From an uncultured Alphaproteobacteria bacterium (lineage in GTDB: Bacteria > Pseudomonadota > Alphaproteobacteria > HIMB59 > GCA-002718135), in the NCBI GenBank assembly GCA_902590695.1, contig CACIXR010000008.1, forward strand, positions 1-64,000: a DNA stretch of 64,000 nucleotides, in the 5' to 3' direction. This document shows, piece by piece, positions 11,926-21,739 of the stretch. The stretch's first letter is position 1. The number at the start of each line of letters is the position of its first letter. Below the pieces are notes generated by a model. The model saw only the letters and a program-made list of their open reading frames with translations, was not told the origin of the DNA and ran no database searches. Made by a program: the position numbers and the translations under genes.

Positions 11926-12648
11926 TTATTCAAAATCAAAATTTATTTTTTCTAAACCTGATACGCCGTCCTTTAAATGATAAATATTTACTTGATTAAG
12001 CTGCTCAACAAATCCATTAGCTAAAATTGAAGATACGTCTCCCCTTTGGCTTATAAAAATAACTTTCTCACCTATTTGAACATTTTCTTTATACTTTTCA
12101 AAAAAATCAGGAAAAAAATTTCCATTATTATCAAATGCTGTTATCTGAATGGCTCCAGGAATTTTATTTTTATTAGTTACTTGATCTACATTTCTAATAT
12201 CTATAATTTTAAAATCATCAGATATAGCTAATTTTAATTGGTAACCATCTATTTCCTTATACCCAGGTGGAGTTACTTTTATTAATTCAATATCAAAAAT
12301 AAGATTTGATTTTGGTGGAATTAAATTTCCTGCACCACTTTCTCCATAAGCTAATTGATAAGGAATAAATATAGTTCTTTTTCCGCCCTCTCTCATTCCA
12401 AGTAACCCAGTTTCCCAACCTGGAATTACTTTCCTTACGCCTATTTGAAAATCAAAAAATTGCCCCCTATCGTATGAATTATCAAAAACAGTATTGTCTT
12501 CTAGTCTACCAATGTAATGCACTGATAATTTTGAATGATTTTTTACCTCTAAACCATTGCCAACGGTTTCATTTAAAATTTTAACTTCGTTAGAAAAAGA
12601 TTTATAGCTAAAAAAGAAAAGAAATAAAAATAATAAGATTCTATACAT
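11926..12648 (-). CDS. FKBP-type peptidyl-prolyl isomerase fused to a C-terminal rhodanese-like domain
   Basis: FKBP: LSVHYIGRLEDNTVFDNSYDRG...VIPGWETGLLGMREGGKRTIFIPYQLAYG; C-term: IIDIRN...PGAIQITAFDNNG...KVIFISQRGDVSSILANGF. Confidence 0.85.
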   Translation of the reverse strand: MYRILLFLFLFFFSYKSFSNEVKILNETVGNGLEVKNHSKLSVHYIGRLEDNTVFDNSYDRGQFFDFQIGVRKVIPGWETGLLGMREGGKRTIFIPYQLAYGESGAGNLIPPKSNLIFDIELIKVTPPGYKEIDGYQLKLAISDDFKIIDIRNVDQVTNKNKIPGAIQITAFDNNGNFFPDFFEKYKENVQIGEKVIFISQRGDVSSILANGFVEQLNQVNIYHLKDGVSGLEKINFDFE

Positions 12649-13526
12649 TAATTTGCTTCCTTTAATTGTTTTATTTGAGAAGGTAATGAAACTATTCCAC
12701 TTAAAACTATAAATACTACTCCAATATAAGCATATAAATTCATATATTCATTAAAAATAAATATTCCAACTAAAGATGACCACAATACCTGAAGGTAAAC
12801 TAAACTAAATACTGAGGCATAATGTTTTTGCGCAATCTTGAAAGCAGTAGTAGCAAAAAACATTGCTGAATTAATAAATAATGCAGCAGTTGAAATTAAA
12901 ATAAATTCAAAAAGAGTAACTTTTAATGGATTCATAAAAAATAAAGGTATTGAAATAAAGTGAACGAAGAAACCGCCATAAAGAAAGTATCCAATATTTG
13001 TAGTTACATGATTATATTTATTTACAATAAATGTTGTAATTGTAATTAATAATACTCCGATAAGGACAATTAGATAATAAATATTAAAGCTTTCAAATCC
13101 CGGCTGTATAACAAATAGCACACCTAAAAAACCAATGAACAATGATACGTATGTTAAAAAATTTAATTTTTCATTTAGTAAAAAAATAGCAAATATTGTT
13201 CCCATCAATGGAGCAGTCATATTTAATATTGTGAATTCTGGAAGTTTAATTTGTTCAAGTGTTATAAAGGCAATAAAAGGCAAAGGAATATTTAAAAAAC
13301 CTCTGAAAATAGGTGGAAGATAATTAGTGCATTTTATATTTTTTTTTAAAGTTCCATTAAAAAATAAATATAAGGGGAAACTTAAATAAATGGGTATTCC
13401 ATAAAAAATGAAATGAAAAAACTTTACATCTGTTTGCGATAAATAGTTAATTATTGCATCATTTGTTACAAAAAAAATTCCAGCAAAAAATAAAAGAATT
13501 GAAGAATAAATTATACTTTTTTTCAT
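12648..13526 (-). CDS. EamA/DMT family transporter
   Basis: Multi-TM protein with duplicated EamA pattern (LLNEKLNFLTYVSLFIGFLGVLFVIQPG; FIFNEYMNLYAYIGVVFIVLSGI); start at inner Met. Confidence 0.85.
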   Translation of the reverse strand: MKKSIIYSSILLFFAGIFFVTNDAIINYLSQTDVKFFHFIFYGIPIYLSFPLYLFFNGTLKKNIKCTNYLPPIFRGFLNIPLPFIAFITLEQIKLPEFTILNMTAPLMGTIFAIFLLNEKLNFLTYVSLFIGFLGVLFVIQPGFESFNIYYLIVLIGVLLITITTFIVNKYNHVTTNIGYFLYGGFFVHFISIPLFFMNPLKVTLFEFILISTAALFINSAMFFATTAFKIAQKHYASVFSLVYLQVLWSSLVGIFIFNEYMNLYAYIGVVFIVLSGIVSLPSQIKQLKEAN

Positions 13527-13546
13527 ATAATAAATTGAAGGATTGT

Positions 13547-13876
13547 ATGATAAAAAAAAGTACTTATATTGATACTTCAATGAATACAAATGAAATAAAA
13601 ACTTATCGACTTATTATTAAAGGAAAAGTTCAAGGAGTGGGCTTTAGACATTGGTTTAGTGATTTAGCAATATCTTTGGGATTAAATGGTTATATTCAAA
13701 ATAAAGAAAGTAAGGATGAGGTAGAGGCCATAATTCAAGGAGATATGCAAAGTATACTATCTATTACTGAAAAAGCTAAAGATGGACCATCACTAGCTCT
13801 AGTTGAAGGAGTTATTCCAAATAGTATCATTAGTAATGTTAAGTACTCAGGTTTTATAGTTAAATACGAAACTTAA
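13547..13876 (+). CDS. acyP: acylphosphatase
   Basis: YRLIIKGKVQGVGFRHWFSDLAISLGLNGYIQNKES; start uncertain (13547 or 13580). Confidence 0.9.
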   Translation: MIKKSTYIDTSMNTNEIKTYRLIIKGKVQGVGFRHWFSDLAISLGLNGYIQNKESKDEVEAIIQGDMQSILSITEKAKDGPSLALVEGVIPNSIISNVKYSGFIVKYET

Positions 13877-15207
13877 TTAAAAACTTGCTTTATAGTTTTG
13901 TGAAGAGAATCAAATATTTCATCAATTTGATTTTTAGAAATTATAAATTGAGGACACAAAACAATTGCAGGACCTAACGGTCTGCAAATTAATCCATTAT
14001 CAATTGATAAATTAGCAACTTTATCTCCCATGTTAAGATGACCTTCAAATGGTTCTTTTGTATCTTTATTTTTTACCATCTCTAAAGCAGCCATTAAACC
14101 TATACCTCTAGTTTCTCCAATGTGTTCATAATCATTAAATTCATTTAATCTTTTAAAAAAATAGGGTTCCATCAGTTTTACATTATCCAATAAACCCTCA
14201 TTCATAATTACATCTATTGCTTTCAAAGCGATTGCACATCCAACAGGATGACCGCCAGCTGTAAAACCATGTGGAAATTCTTCTGCTTCTTCTGATACTT
14301 CAACAAATTTATCTGAAAATTCTTTATTGACTATAACTGCTCCCATTGGAAAGTACCCAGCTGTTAAACATTTAGATGAAATAATTATATCTGGTTTGAT
14401 ATTGTATGTATCACAGCCCCATAAATTTCCAGTTCTGCCAAATCCGCAAATTACTTCATCTGCGATAAAAGGAATATTATATTTTTTTAATATAGGCTGA
14501 ACTAAATCAAAATACGATTTTGAAGGAGGTATACAGCCACCTGCACCTTGAACAGGTTCTGCAACAAAACCTGCAATAGTTTCTGGATCTTCTTTAATGA
14601 TTTTTTCTTCTAAATTTTTGGCCATTCTTAGGGAGAATTCTTCTTCCGTTTCATTCTCTAATCCATATTTCCAATAATGAGGGCATTCAATATGAATGAA
14701 TTCTTTTGATGGTAATCCAAACTCTTTATTGTATGGTTTAGCTGTCATTGAAGAAGCTCCCAAAGTAACACCATGATATCCATTAATTCTTGTTATAATT
14801 TTTCGTCTATTTGGCTTTCCAATTCTTGCATTTAACATCCATAACATTTTGACCATTGTGTCATTTGCTTCAGATCCTGAATTACAAAAGAATACACGAC
14901 CTTGATCAAAAGGTGATACTTCAATAATTTTTTCAGATAACTGCAACGTTTCTTCAGATAATCTTCCAAATAAAGAATGATAACCAGCAAATTTTTCATA
15001 CTGTTTTTTTGCAACTTCAATTAATCCAGGATGGTCAAAACCAGCACACTGATTCCATAGTCCAGAATTCCCATCTAGATATTTACTACCTTTAGTATCG
15101 TAAACATATATTCCTTTTCCATAAGAAATTACTAAAGGGCCTCTTTCATTTAATGACTTCAAGTCAGTAAATCCATATAAATGACTGGAGGTATTTCTTT
15201 GTAACAT
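13873..15207 (-). CDS. class III (omega) aminotransferase, PLP-dependent
   Basis: YLDGNSGLWNQCAGFDHPGL; VFFCNSGSEANDTMVKMLW; FIADEVICGFGRTGNLWG; SSKCLTAGYFPMGAV. Confidence 0.9.
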   Translation of the reverse strand: MLQRNTSSHLYGFTDLKSLNERGPLVISYGKGIYVYDTKGSKYLDGNSGLWNQCAGFDHPGLIEVAKKQYEKFAGYHSLFGRLSEETLQLSEKIIEVSPFDQGRVFFCNSGSEANDTMVKMLWMLNARIGKPNRRKIITRINGYHGVTLGASSMTAKPYNKEFGLPSKEFIHIECPHYWKYGLENETEEEFSLRMAKNLEEKIIKEDPETIAGFVAEPVQGAGGCIPPSKSYFDLVQPILKKYNIPFIADEVICGFGRTGNLWGCDTYNIKPDIIISSKCLTAGYFPMGAVIVNKEFSDKFVEVSEEAEEFPHGFTAGGHPVGCAIALKAIDVIMNEGLLDNVKLMEPYFFKRLNEFNDYEHIGETRGIGLMAALEMVKNKDTKEPFEGHLNMGDKVANLSIDNGLICRPLGPAIVLCPQFIISKNQIDEIFDSLHKTIKQVFN

Positions 15208-15231
15208 ATCAGTTAAATATTTTTTTTTATT

Positions 15232-16125
15232 ATGAAAAGCAAGATTTTATTTTCAGTTGGGACAATAGGTGTGCTTTTCATGATGGCTGGTCAATTATCA
15301 TTCTCAATAAATGATAGTTATGTCAAACTTGTTGTAAAAAATATAGGTGATGACAATTCATTATATTCTGTAATTTTTCTTAGAGGTTTAGTTACATCAA
15401 GCCTATTAGGTTTATATTTAATATTTTTTGAAAAAAAGAATTTAATAAAAATATTATCAATCAAAAGTTTTCATATAAGAGGTTTGTATGAAGTATTAAC
15501 AGCATTATTTTTTTTGGTTGGATTAATTTTACTACCAATATCTGAGGTTTATACACTTTTAATGACTAATCCTTTCTTTGTAACTATTTTTGCTTTTCTT
15601 TTTTTGGGAGAGAAAGTTGGAATAAGAAGATGGTGTGCAGTTATCATCGGCTTCTTAGGTGTACTAGTTGTTGTAAATCCACAATATTTTCAATTTAATT
15701 ATCTTTTAGTGTTACCAATTTTAGCTGCTATTTTTTTAACTATTAGAGATATTGCTACTAAAAGTTTAGCAACTAGATCAAATAGCGTAGAAATTACATT
15801 TGTGACAGCTTTGTTAATTACTGGGTTTGCAGGGTTAGGTTCAGTTATTTTTGGTTATCAAGTTAGTAGTGAAGATGTAAATTATATTCTTGCTTCTAGT
15901 ATATTTGTTTTATTCGGATATTTATTTTCAGTATTAACAGTTTTTTATGCACCACTCTCATTAACAGCCTCTGCAAGATACAGTGTAATTATATTTGGTA
16001 TGATTTTTGGGTATTTAATACTAGGAGAAACTCCAACCTATAATATGATTATAGGTGCAGTAATTATTACATTAAGTGGTTTATTTGTTATAAAAAGAGA
16101 AAAAGAAATAGGTAAAATTAAATAA
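15232..16125 (+). CDS. EamA/DMT family transporter
   Basis: EamA-like repeat, FLGEKVGIRRWCAVIIGFLGVLVVVNPQ. Confidence 0.88.
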   Translation: MKSKILFSVGTIGVLFMMAGQLSFSINDSYVKLVVKNIGDDNSLYSVIFLRGLVTSSLLGLYLIFFEKKNLIKILSIKSFHIRGLYEVLTALFFLVGLILLPISEVYTLLMTNPFFVTIFAFLFLGEKVGIRRWCAVIIGFLGVLVVVNPQYFQFNYLLVLPILAAIFLTIRDIATKSLATRSNSVEITFVTALLITGFAGLGSVIFGYQVSSEDVNYILASSIFVLFGYLFSVLTVFYAPLSLTASARYSVIIFGMIFGYLILGETPTYNMIIGAVIITLSGLFVIKREKEIGKIK

Positions 16126-16128
16126 AAT

Positions 16129-16572
16129 TTATTGATCCTTACAAAAATTATAAACTTCTTCAACATGACCTTTAACTTTAACTTTATGCCAAGAATTTAG
16201 AATTTTTCCATTTTTATCTATTACAAATGTAGATCTATCTATCCCAAAATATTTCCTACCATACATAGATTTTTCTATCCAAATACCAAGTTTATCACAA
16301 TTTTTTCCTTCATCAGAACCAAGTGGGTATTTCAATTTATACTTATCTGAAAATTTTTTATTCCGATCAACAGGATCTTTAGAAGCTCCTATTACATCAA
16401 AGCCAATTTTATTGAATTTTGTTAAATATTTTTGAAAATCTGCAACTTCTACTGAGCATCCACCAGTTAACGCCTTGGGGTAAAAGAATAAAACTGTTTT
16501 ATTCTTTAATTTAGATGAAACAAACTCGTTATCGTTTGTTAATTGAAGTCTTATCTTAGGAATTTTTTTCAT
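16129..16572 (-). CDS. bcp: peroxiredoxin (BCP-like)
   Basis: FFYPKALTGGCSVEVADFQ (PxxxTxxC); GASKDPVDRNKKFSDKYKLKYPLGSD; STFVIDKNGKI. Confidence 0.85.
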   Translation of the reverse strand: MKKIPKIRLQLTNDNEFVSSKLKNKTVLFFYPKALTGGCSVEVADFQKYLTKFNKIGFDVIGASKDPVDRNKKFSDKYKLKYPLGSDEGKNCDKLGIWIEKSMYGRKYFGIDRSTFVIDKNGKILNSWHKVKVKGHVEEVYNFCKDQ

Positions 16573-16574
16573 AA

Positions 16575-17696
16575 TTATACTACTAGTTTAAGACCGTACC
16601 CAGCTTTTTTAACTCTTGTTTTGAAATAATTTTTATTAAATTTATTCAATGTTGGTTTTGTATTTATTTGATTTTCGACTTTAATTCCAGCTTTCTTAAT
16701 AGAATTAATTTTATTTTTGTTATTTGTAATAAGATTAACTTTATTTATTTTTAATAATTTCAGTATTCTAGCTGCAATATTAAAATCTCTTTCATCATCT
16801 AAGAAACCAATATTGTGATCGGCGTCTATTGTATCCATACCTCTTGCTTGAAGAGAATAAGCTCTCATTTTATTAGCTAATCCTATTCCCCTACCTTCTT
16901 GTTCTAAATATAATATAATTCCACCATTATTTCTAACCATGTAATTGATTGATTGATTTAATTGTTCACCACAATCACATTTTAAAGAATGAAAAATATC
17001 ACCTGTAAAACAAGCTGAATGTATTCTTAAATTAACTGATTTTTTATTTATTTTTTTTGGATTAACAATTATCGCTACATGTTTATCAGATCCAATATAT
17101 GATTTAAATATTTTAAAATAAGAATTTTCGTTTTTTGGTAGTGGAACTTTTGCACTAGAAACTAATTTAATACTTTCGCAAATTAATTCATTTTGCTTCA
17201 ATAAATCTTTGTAATCGAATATTAAAATTCCATTCTTAAATCCAAATTCATTTATATTTTTGTAATATTTTTTATTAATTTTTTTAAAAACTAGCGATGG
17301 GATCATTTTAGCATTTTTGGAAAGATCAATACAAACATTATGAAAGTTTTTAGATTTGAATTTTTTAATATTGGTAAATTTTATTACTTTATTATTGCTA
17401 AGAGGATTGACAAATAAATTTATTATTTGATTTACATCTGTTTTGGGATTTATCTCAAAATAAATATTACTTTTAATATTCTTATTAAATATTGATTGAG
17501 CTTTTTGTTTAGTAATAAGTAGATATTTTTCATCAATTAAGTACTTATTGAATTGATTAAAAATTTTACTTTGGGAATGCTCTATATTAAAGAACATCCA
17601 ATATTCCTTGTTATTCTGAATTATTAAGGGTCTTCCGGTCCTGAGTTCGTTAATTGCCCTATCTATTATAGTTCCTGTATTAGATTTGAAACTCAT
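16575..17696 (-). CDS. ribA: GTP cyclohydrolase II with degenerate RibB-like N-terminal domain
   Basis: HSACFTGDIFHSLKCDCGEQL (zinc Cys), EQEGRGIGLANKMRAYSLQ, LGF-like DDERDF; N-term IDRAINELRTGRPLIIQNNKEYW resembles RibB without the acidic DDEDREN loop. Confidence 0.9.
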   Translation of the reverse strand: MSFKSNTGTIIDRAINELRTGRPLIIQNNKEYWMFFNIEHSQSKIFNQFNKYLIDEKYLLITKQKAQSIFNKNIKSNIYFEINPKTDVNQIINLFVNPLSNNKVIKFTNIKKFKSKNFHNVCIDLSKNAKMIPSLVFKKINKKYYKNINEFGFKNGILIFDYKDLLKQNELICESIKLVSSAKVPLPKNENSYFKIFKSYIGSDKHVAIIVNPKKINKKSVNLRIHSACFTGDIFHSLKCDCGEQLNQSINYMVRNNGGIILYLEQEGRGIGLANKMRAYSLQARGMDTIDADHNIGFLDDERDFNIAARILKLLKINKVNLITNNKNKINSIKKAGIKVENQINTKPTLNKFNKNYFKTRVKKAGYGLKLVV

Positions 17697-17732
17697 GAAA
17701 ACTTTATATAGATATAATTGAAATAAAAACAA

Positions 17733-18566
17733 ATGATTACATCAAAAAATATAGGAATTTTACTAAATTTTATAAAAAATTCTAAAAAGAATAGTGATTT
17801 ATATTTATTGGTTAAAAAAAATAGTATTTCTTTATCATCAAAAAGAAAAAGTAATTTTTACATAAAAAATAATAATCTGGAATCTAAAATTAATATAAGT
17901 AAATTTTATCAATCAATCTTAAATATCCTTCTCCCAATATTAAGAAAAAACAAAAATTTAGTTATAGCTCAGATAGGACAAAGTATTGATGGTAGAATTG
18001 CATTAAATAATGGTAATTCACATTACATAAATAATCCCAAGAGTATTATTTATCTACATTGTTTACGAAGTATCAGTGATGCAATTATTGTAGGCTCAAA
18101 TACCATTAAAAAAGACGATCCCCTATTAACAACAAGAAAAATAAAGGGCGCAAATCCAAAAAGAATTATTATTGATGGAAGTCTTTCACTAAATAACAAA
18201 TATAAAATATTTAATGACGGTAATGAAAATATAATTTTTACAAAAAGTAATAAAAATATTAGATTGAATAATTCAACAATAATAAGACTAAAAGAAAAAA
18301 ATTTTACTAAAAACTTAATTACGCAAATAAAAAAACTTAAATATAAAAATATTTTAGTAGAGGGAGGATCAAAAACTATTTCAGAATTAATAAATAATAA
18401 ATATATTGATATTCTTCAATTTATGATTGCCCCAATATTAATAGGTTCCGGGATTAATTCATTGAATTTAATAGAAATTTCCAATCTAAATAAAGCTATC
18501 AGACCAAAACATAATTTTAATGAATTAGAAAATGAAATTATTGTTAATTTATTTCTTAATAGCTAA
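17733..18566 (+). CDS. RibD C-terminal (reductase) domain protein, no deaminase domain
   Basis: IAQIGQSIDGRIALNNGNSHYINNPKSIIYLHCLRSISDAIIVGSNTIKKDDPLLTTRKIKGANPKRIIIDG; LVEGGSKTISELINNKYID. Confidence 0.88.
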   Translation: MITSKNIGILLNFIKNSKKNSDLYLLVKKNSISLSSKRKSNFYIKNNNLESKINISKFYQSILNILLPILRKNKNLVIAQIGQSIDGRIALNNGNSHYINNPKSIIYLHCLRSISDAIIVGSNTIKKDDPLLTTRKIKGANPKRIIIDGSLSLNNKYKIFNDGNENIIFTKSNKNIRLNNSTIIRLKEKNFTKNLITQIKKLKYKNILVEGGSKTISELINNKYIDILQFMIAPILIGSGINSLNLIEISNLNKAIRPKHNFNELENEIIVNLFLNS

Positions 18567-19337
18567 AAAATCTGTATTATTTAAAATAAATCTAGAATTT
18601 TTTTCATTAATACGTTTTAAACGAAATTTTAACCAATCATCAAAGTTAAGTTTATTTTTTTGAATAATTTCTCTACAAAAATTTAAGAAATAAATTTGAA
18701 ATTCATAATTTTTACTAACATCCCATGTAGAGTCTAAAACATATGTTTTGTGAGTCCTTTTAAATACTTTATTTATTAATTCTGTACAATCAGGTCCAAC
18801 GGCAACTTCCCCTATTCCTTTGTCAGATTTTTGATCTTTATTAAAAATATTAAGAATTTTTTTATCATCCTTGTGTTTTGGAAAAAATTTAAAATTACCA
18901 TTATAATTTAAGGCAAAATAGACAATTTCCGTATCAACATTTAATATATGAAAATTTTTAAACCATATTTTTGGTAAAATATCTAAAAAAGCAGATCCTG
19001 TGACTAAATTATAATCATTAAAATTTATTTTTTCTAGATTATTAATTACATCAACAATTTTAAAATTAGTTTTTTTTATTTTAGATGATAATTTTATATT
19101 TTTTTTAAAATAATTTGTTGATTGATGTGATATATCTACAAAAGACCAATATTGATTATTTAATAATCGTGACTTAAGAAATCTATAATTAGATCCAGCG
19201 CCTGAACCTAAGTCAACTGTTTTAATATTTTTTTTATTTTTAAAATATTTATTTATTAAATGTAATATTTTTTTGTTTCGTGAATTTCTATCAACAGTCT
19301 CTCTAAGATTTAACCATTTATTTTGAAATTCATGCAT
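18549..19337 (-). CDS. class I SAM-dependent methyltransferase
   Basis: KTVDLGSGAGSNYRFLKSRL...SFVDIS motif I; NLVTGSAFLDIL. Confidence 0.75.
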   Translation of the reverse strand: MHEFQNKWLNLRETVDRNSRNKKILHLINKYFKNKKNIKTVDLGSGAGSNYRFLKSRLLNNQYWSFVDISHQSTNYFKKNIKLSSKIKKTNFKIVDVINNLEKINFNDYNLVTGSAFLDILPKIWFKNFHILNVDTEIVYFALNYNGNFKFFPKHKDDKKILNIFNKDQKSDKGIGEVAVGPDCTELINKVFKRTHKTYVLDSTWDVSKNYEFQIYFLNFCREIIQKNKLNFDDWLKFRLKRINEKNSRFILNNTDFLAIKK

Positions 19338-19338
19338 A

Positions 19339-20385
19339 TTAAATCAATTTAACAAATTTCTTAGCGGACTCCAGAGGAGTAAGAAGATATCTTTTATTTT
19401 TATGAATATTAATTTTTAGTTTTTTAAAATTTTTTTTATTTAATATATTTTTAATAATTATATTTCTAAGATCATTTACATCAAATTTTTTAAAATAAAT
19501 AACACCCTTTTTTCCAAGTGTATTTAAGATAGTATGAGTAAAAAAAGTTATAATTGGCTTTTTAATTATTAATGCATTTGCTAAAGACATACCGAAACCT
19601 TCATATTTACTTACTGAAATGTAACAATCTGTTTTAGAATATAGTTTAGCTAATTTTGTATCTGAAATAGTACCATGAAATATTATTTTTCTGTTCATTG
19701 AATTTTTAGAAATAAATTTTTTGAGTTTTTTGTAATAACCTATATCTCTTGTAGTATCACCAACAATTTCTAAAATAAAATTATCTAAAGGCTTTAAAAC
19801 TTTTAATAAAAAAAGATAATTTTTTCTATTTATTATACTTCCACATGTTAAAAGATGAATTTTACTATTATTTTTAAAATTATATTTTGCAAGTCTTTCT
19901 ATACCGGGTTCAACTACAGAAATTTTATTATTTAGTACCTGAAATTCATTTATTAATAAATTTTTTGTATTTTTAGATGTTACAATAAATTTATTTATTT
20001 TTTTGAAATTTTCTTTTTCTAATTTTAAGAATTTTTTTGACCTTTGACCTTTAAATTCAAGATATAAAGGATGATGTATTAGTGCGATAACATTATAAGT
20101 AAGTATTTTTTTAAAAATGGAATACATTCCTTCTAAAGCTAATCCATCTATTATAATTTTTGAGTCAGGATCAATTTTATCTAAAATTTTTTGAAAATAT
20201 TTTATATCGTTATTTGCAGGAAAAGGATAATTTTCACTTAGAGCAATTGGTCTAATATTTATATCTCTTATCTTTGCATATTCTAGGATATTTTTTTCAT
20301 AAATATATCCTCCAGTTTTTGCATTAATATTTCCTGGATAAACAAAATAAATATCAGATTTATTTTTAGATAACCTCTTTTTCAT
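19339..20385 (-). CDS. family 4-like glycosyltransferase
   Basis: N-term GGYIYEKNIL; KFIVTSKNTKNLL; LLTCGSIINRKNYLFLLKVL; YISVSKYEGFGMSLANALIIKKPII (Ex7E-like). Confidence 0.85.
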   Translation of the reverse strand: MKKRLSKNKSDIYFVYPGNINAKTGGYIYEKNILEYAKIRDINIRPIALSENYPFPANNDIKYFQKILDKIDPDSKIIIDGLALEGMYSIFKKILTYNVIALIHHPLYLEFKGQRSKKFLKLEKENFKKINKFIVTSKNTKNLLINEFQVLNNKISVVEPGIERLAKYNFKNNSKIHLLTCGSIINRKNYLFLLKVLKPLDNFILEIVGDTTRDIGYYKKLKKFISKNSMNRKIIFHGTISDTKLAKLYSKTDCYISVSKYEGFGMSLANALIIKKPIITFFTHTILNTLGKKGVIYFKKFDVNDLRNIIIKNILNKKNFKKLKINIHKNKRYLLTPLESAKKFVKLI

Positions 20386-20764
20386 ATGATGCCCATGCAA
20401 CATTTGATTCTTGCAAAGTTATTTTAATTTTTTTTAAAGATTTGTAATCTTCAGTGAATTCATTTCTTAGCCTATTCAAGATCTTAATGCAAATATCCTC
20501 TGCTAAAAACTCTGTTGAGGTAATTTTTCCATTAAATTCATCAATTTCATCTAAATTTTGATAATTATATATTTTTAGAATATCTTTTAAAGTCGTGGAC
20601 ACTATTCCTAAATCCATAATTATATTGTATTTATTAAGTTTATCAGTGAAAAATTCAGCATCTACTAAATATGTAGCTCCATGCATATTTTGGGCTGGTC
20701 CAAATACTTCCCCAGGTAAAGAATGAGCTATTAGAATATTTTCTCTTACTTTTATCGAATACAT
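20366..20764 (-). CDS. 6-pyruvoyl-tetrahydropterin synthase / QueD-fold protein with altered active site
   Basis: IAHSLPGEVFGPAQNMHGATYLVDAEF...IIMDLGIVSTTLKDIL...NYQNLDEI...TSTEFLAEDI...LQESNVAWASY. Confidence 0.8.
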   Translation of the reverse strand: MYSIKVRENILIAHSLPGEVFGPAQNMHGATYLVDAEFFTDKLNKYNIIMDLGIVSTTLKDILKIYNYQNLDEIDEFNGKITSTEFLAEDICIKILNRLRNEFTEDYKSLKKIKITLQESNVAWASYEKEVI

Positions 20765-20766
20765 AA

Positions 20767-21726
20767 TTAATATTTAACTAAATGCATTATTGTATCCTTA
20801 TTTTGAAGGATTTTATAGTAATCTTTTTCTAAATCAAAAAAATTACTTTCACTAGTAATTAATCTTTCTAATTTTGAATTTTTTAAAGATTTAATTGCTA
20901 ATTTTAATCTCCCATCAAAATCATATTTATTTTTCATGTATTTTGGTATTTTAGATACCTGTGAGCTAATAATTTTTAATCTTTTAGAATGAAAATATCC
21001 GCCTAATGCAACTTCTCCTTTATTTTTACCATACCAACTAGCTTCTACTATTTTTCCTTCGATAGATAATTTTTCCATTAAAGAATTTAAAACTTTATAA
21101 TTAGCTGTAGTATTTATTGCTACATCTATTTTCTCAATCTTTCTTATATCAATAAAATTTAATCCTAAATAATTGGCAATTTTTCTTTTATTTTTATTAT
21201 TATCAAAAACATAAATATTTTTATATCCATTAATTTTAAAATAAAATGCAGTTAATAATCCTACAGAGCCAAGCCCTACAATTAGAATTGTGTTATTACT
21301 TTTAGATTGAGCGTCCCAAAAGATATTGATTGCTGTTTCCATATTTGCAGTTAGAATATATTTTCTCAAATTTCCTTTTGGTAGAAAAATTAAATTTTGA
21401 ATAGAAATTTCATATAAATCTTGATGAGGATAAAGACTAAATATTTTTTTATTTATATATTTCTTTGGACCATCGATAATATTCCCAACATTTATATAGC
21501 CGTATTTTATAGGTAAATTAAAAGAACCTTCTTGAAAAGGGGCTTTCATTAATTCAAATTGATCCTTACTTACGCTTTTAGATGAAACTAATTTTTCAGT
21601 TCCCTTACTAATACCTGAGTATATAGTTTTAACTAAAACAGTTTTGTTGTTTTTATTGTAAACAAGTTTTTTTTGATAAATTTTAGGTTGTTTTTTTTTA
21701 TCAATCCATAAAGAATAAGATTTCAT
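20767..21726 (-). CDS. medium-chain dehydrogenase/reductase-like oxidoreductase lacking catalytic-zinc cysteines
   Basis: YSGISKGTEKLVSS; KYGYINVGNI; NTILIVGLGSVGLLTAFYFKINGYKNIYVFDNNKNK Rossmann motif. Confidence 0.75.
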   Translation of the reverse strand: MKSYSLWIDKKKQPKIYQKKLVYNKNNKTVLVKTIYSGISKGTEKLVSSKSVSKDQFELMKAPFQEGSFNLPIKYGYINVGNIIDGPKKYINKKIFSLYPHQDLYEISIQNLIFLPKGNLRKYILTANMETAINIFWDAQSKSNNTILIVGLGSVGLLTAFYFKINGYKNIYVFDNNKNKRKIANYLGLNFIDIRKIEKIDVAINTTANYKVLNSLMEKLSIEGKIVEASWYGKNKGEVALGGYFHSKRLKIISSQVSKIPKYMKNKYDFDGRLKLAIKSLKNSKLERLITSESNFFDLEKDYYKILQNKDTIMHLVKY

Positions 21727-21739
21727 AATTTACTTATAA

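Noticed and set aside
14832-15020. 62-aa same-strand alternative-frame ORF inside the class III aminotransferase
   Set aside because: Out-of-frame within a well-supported CDS
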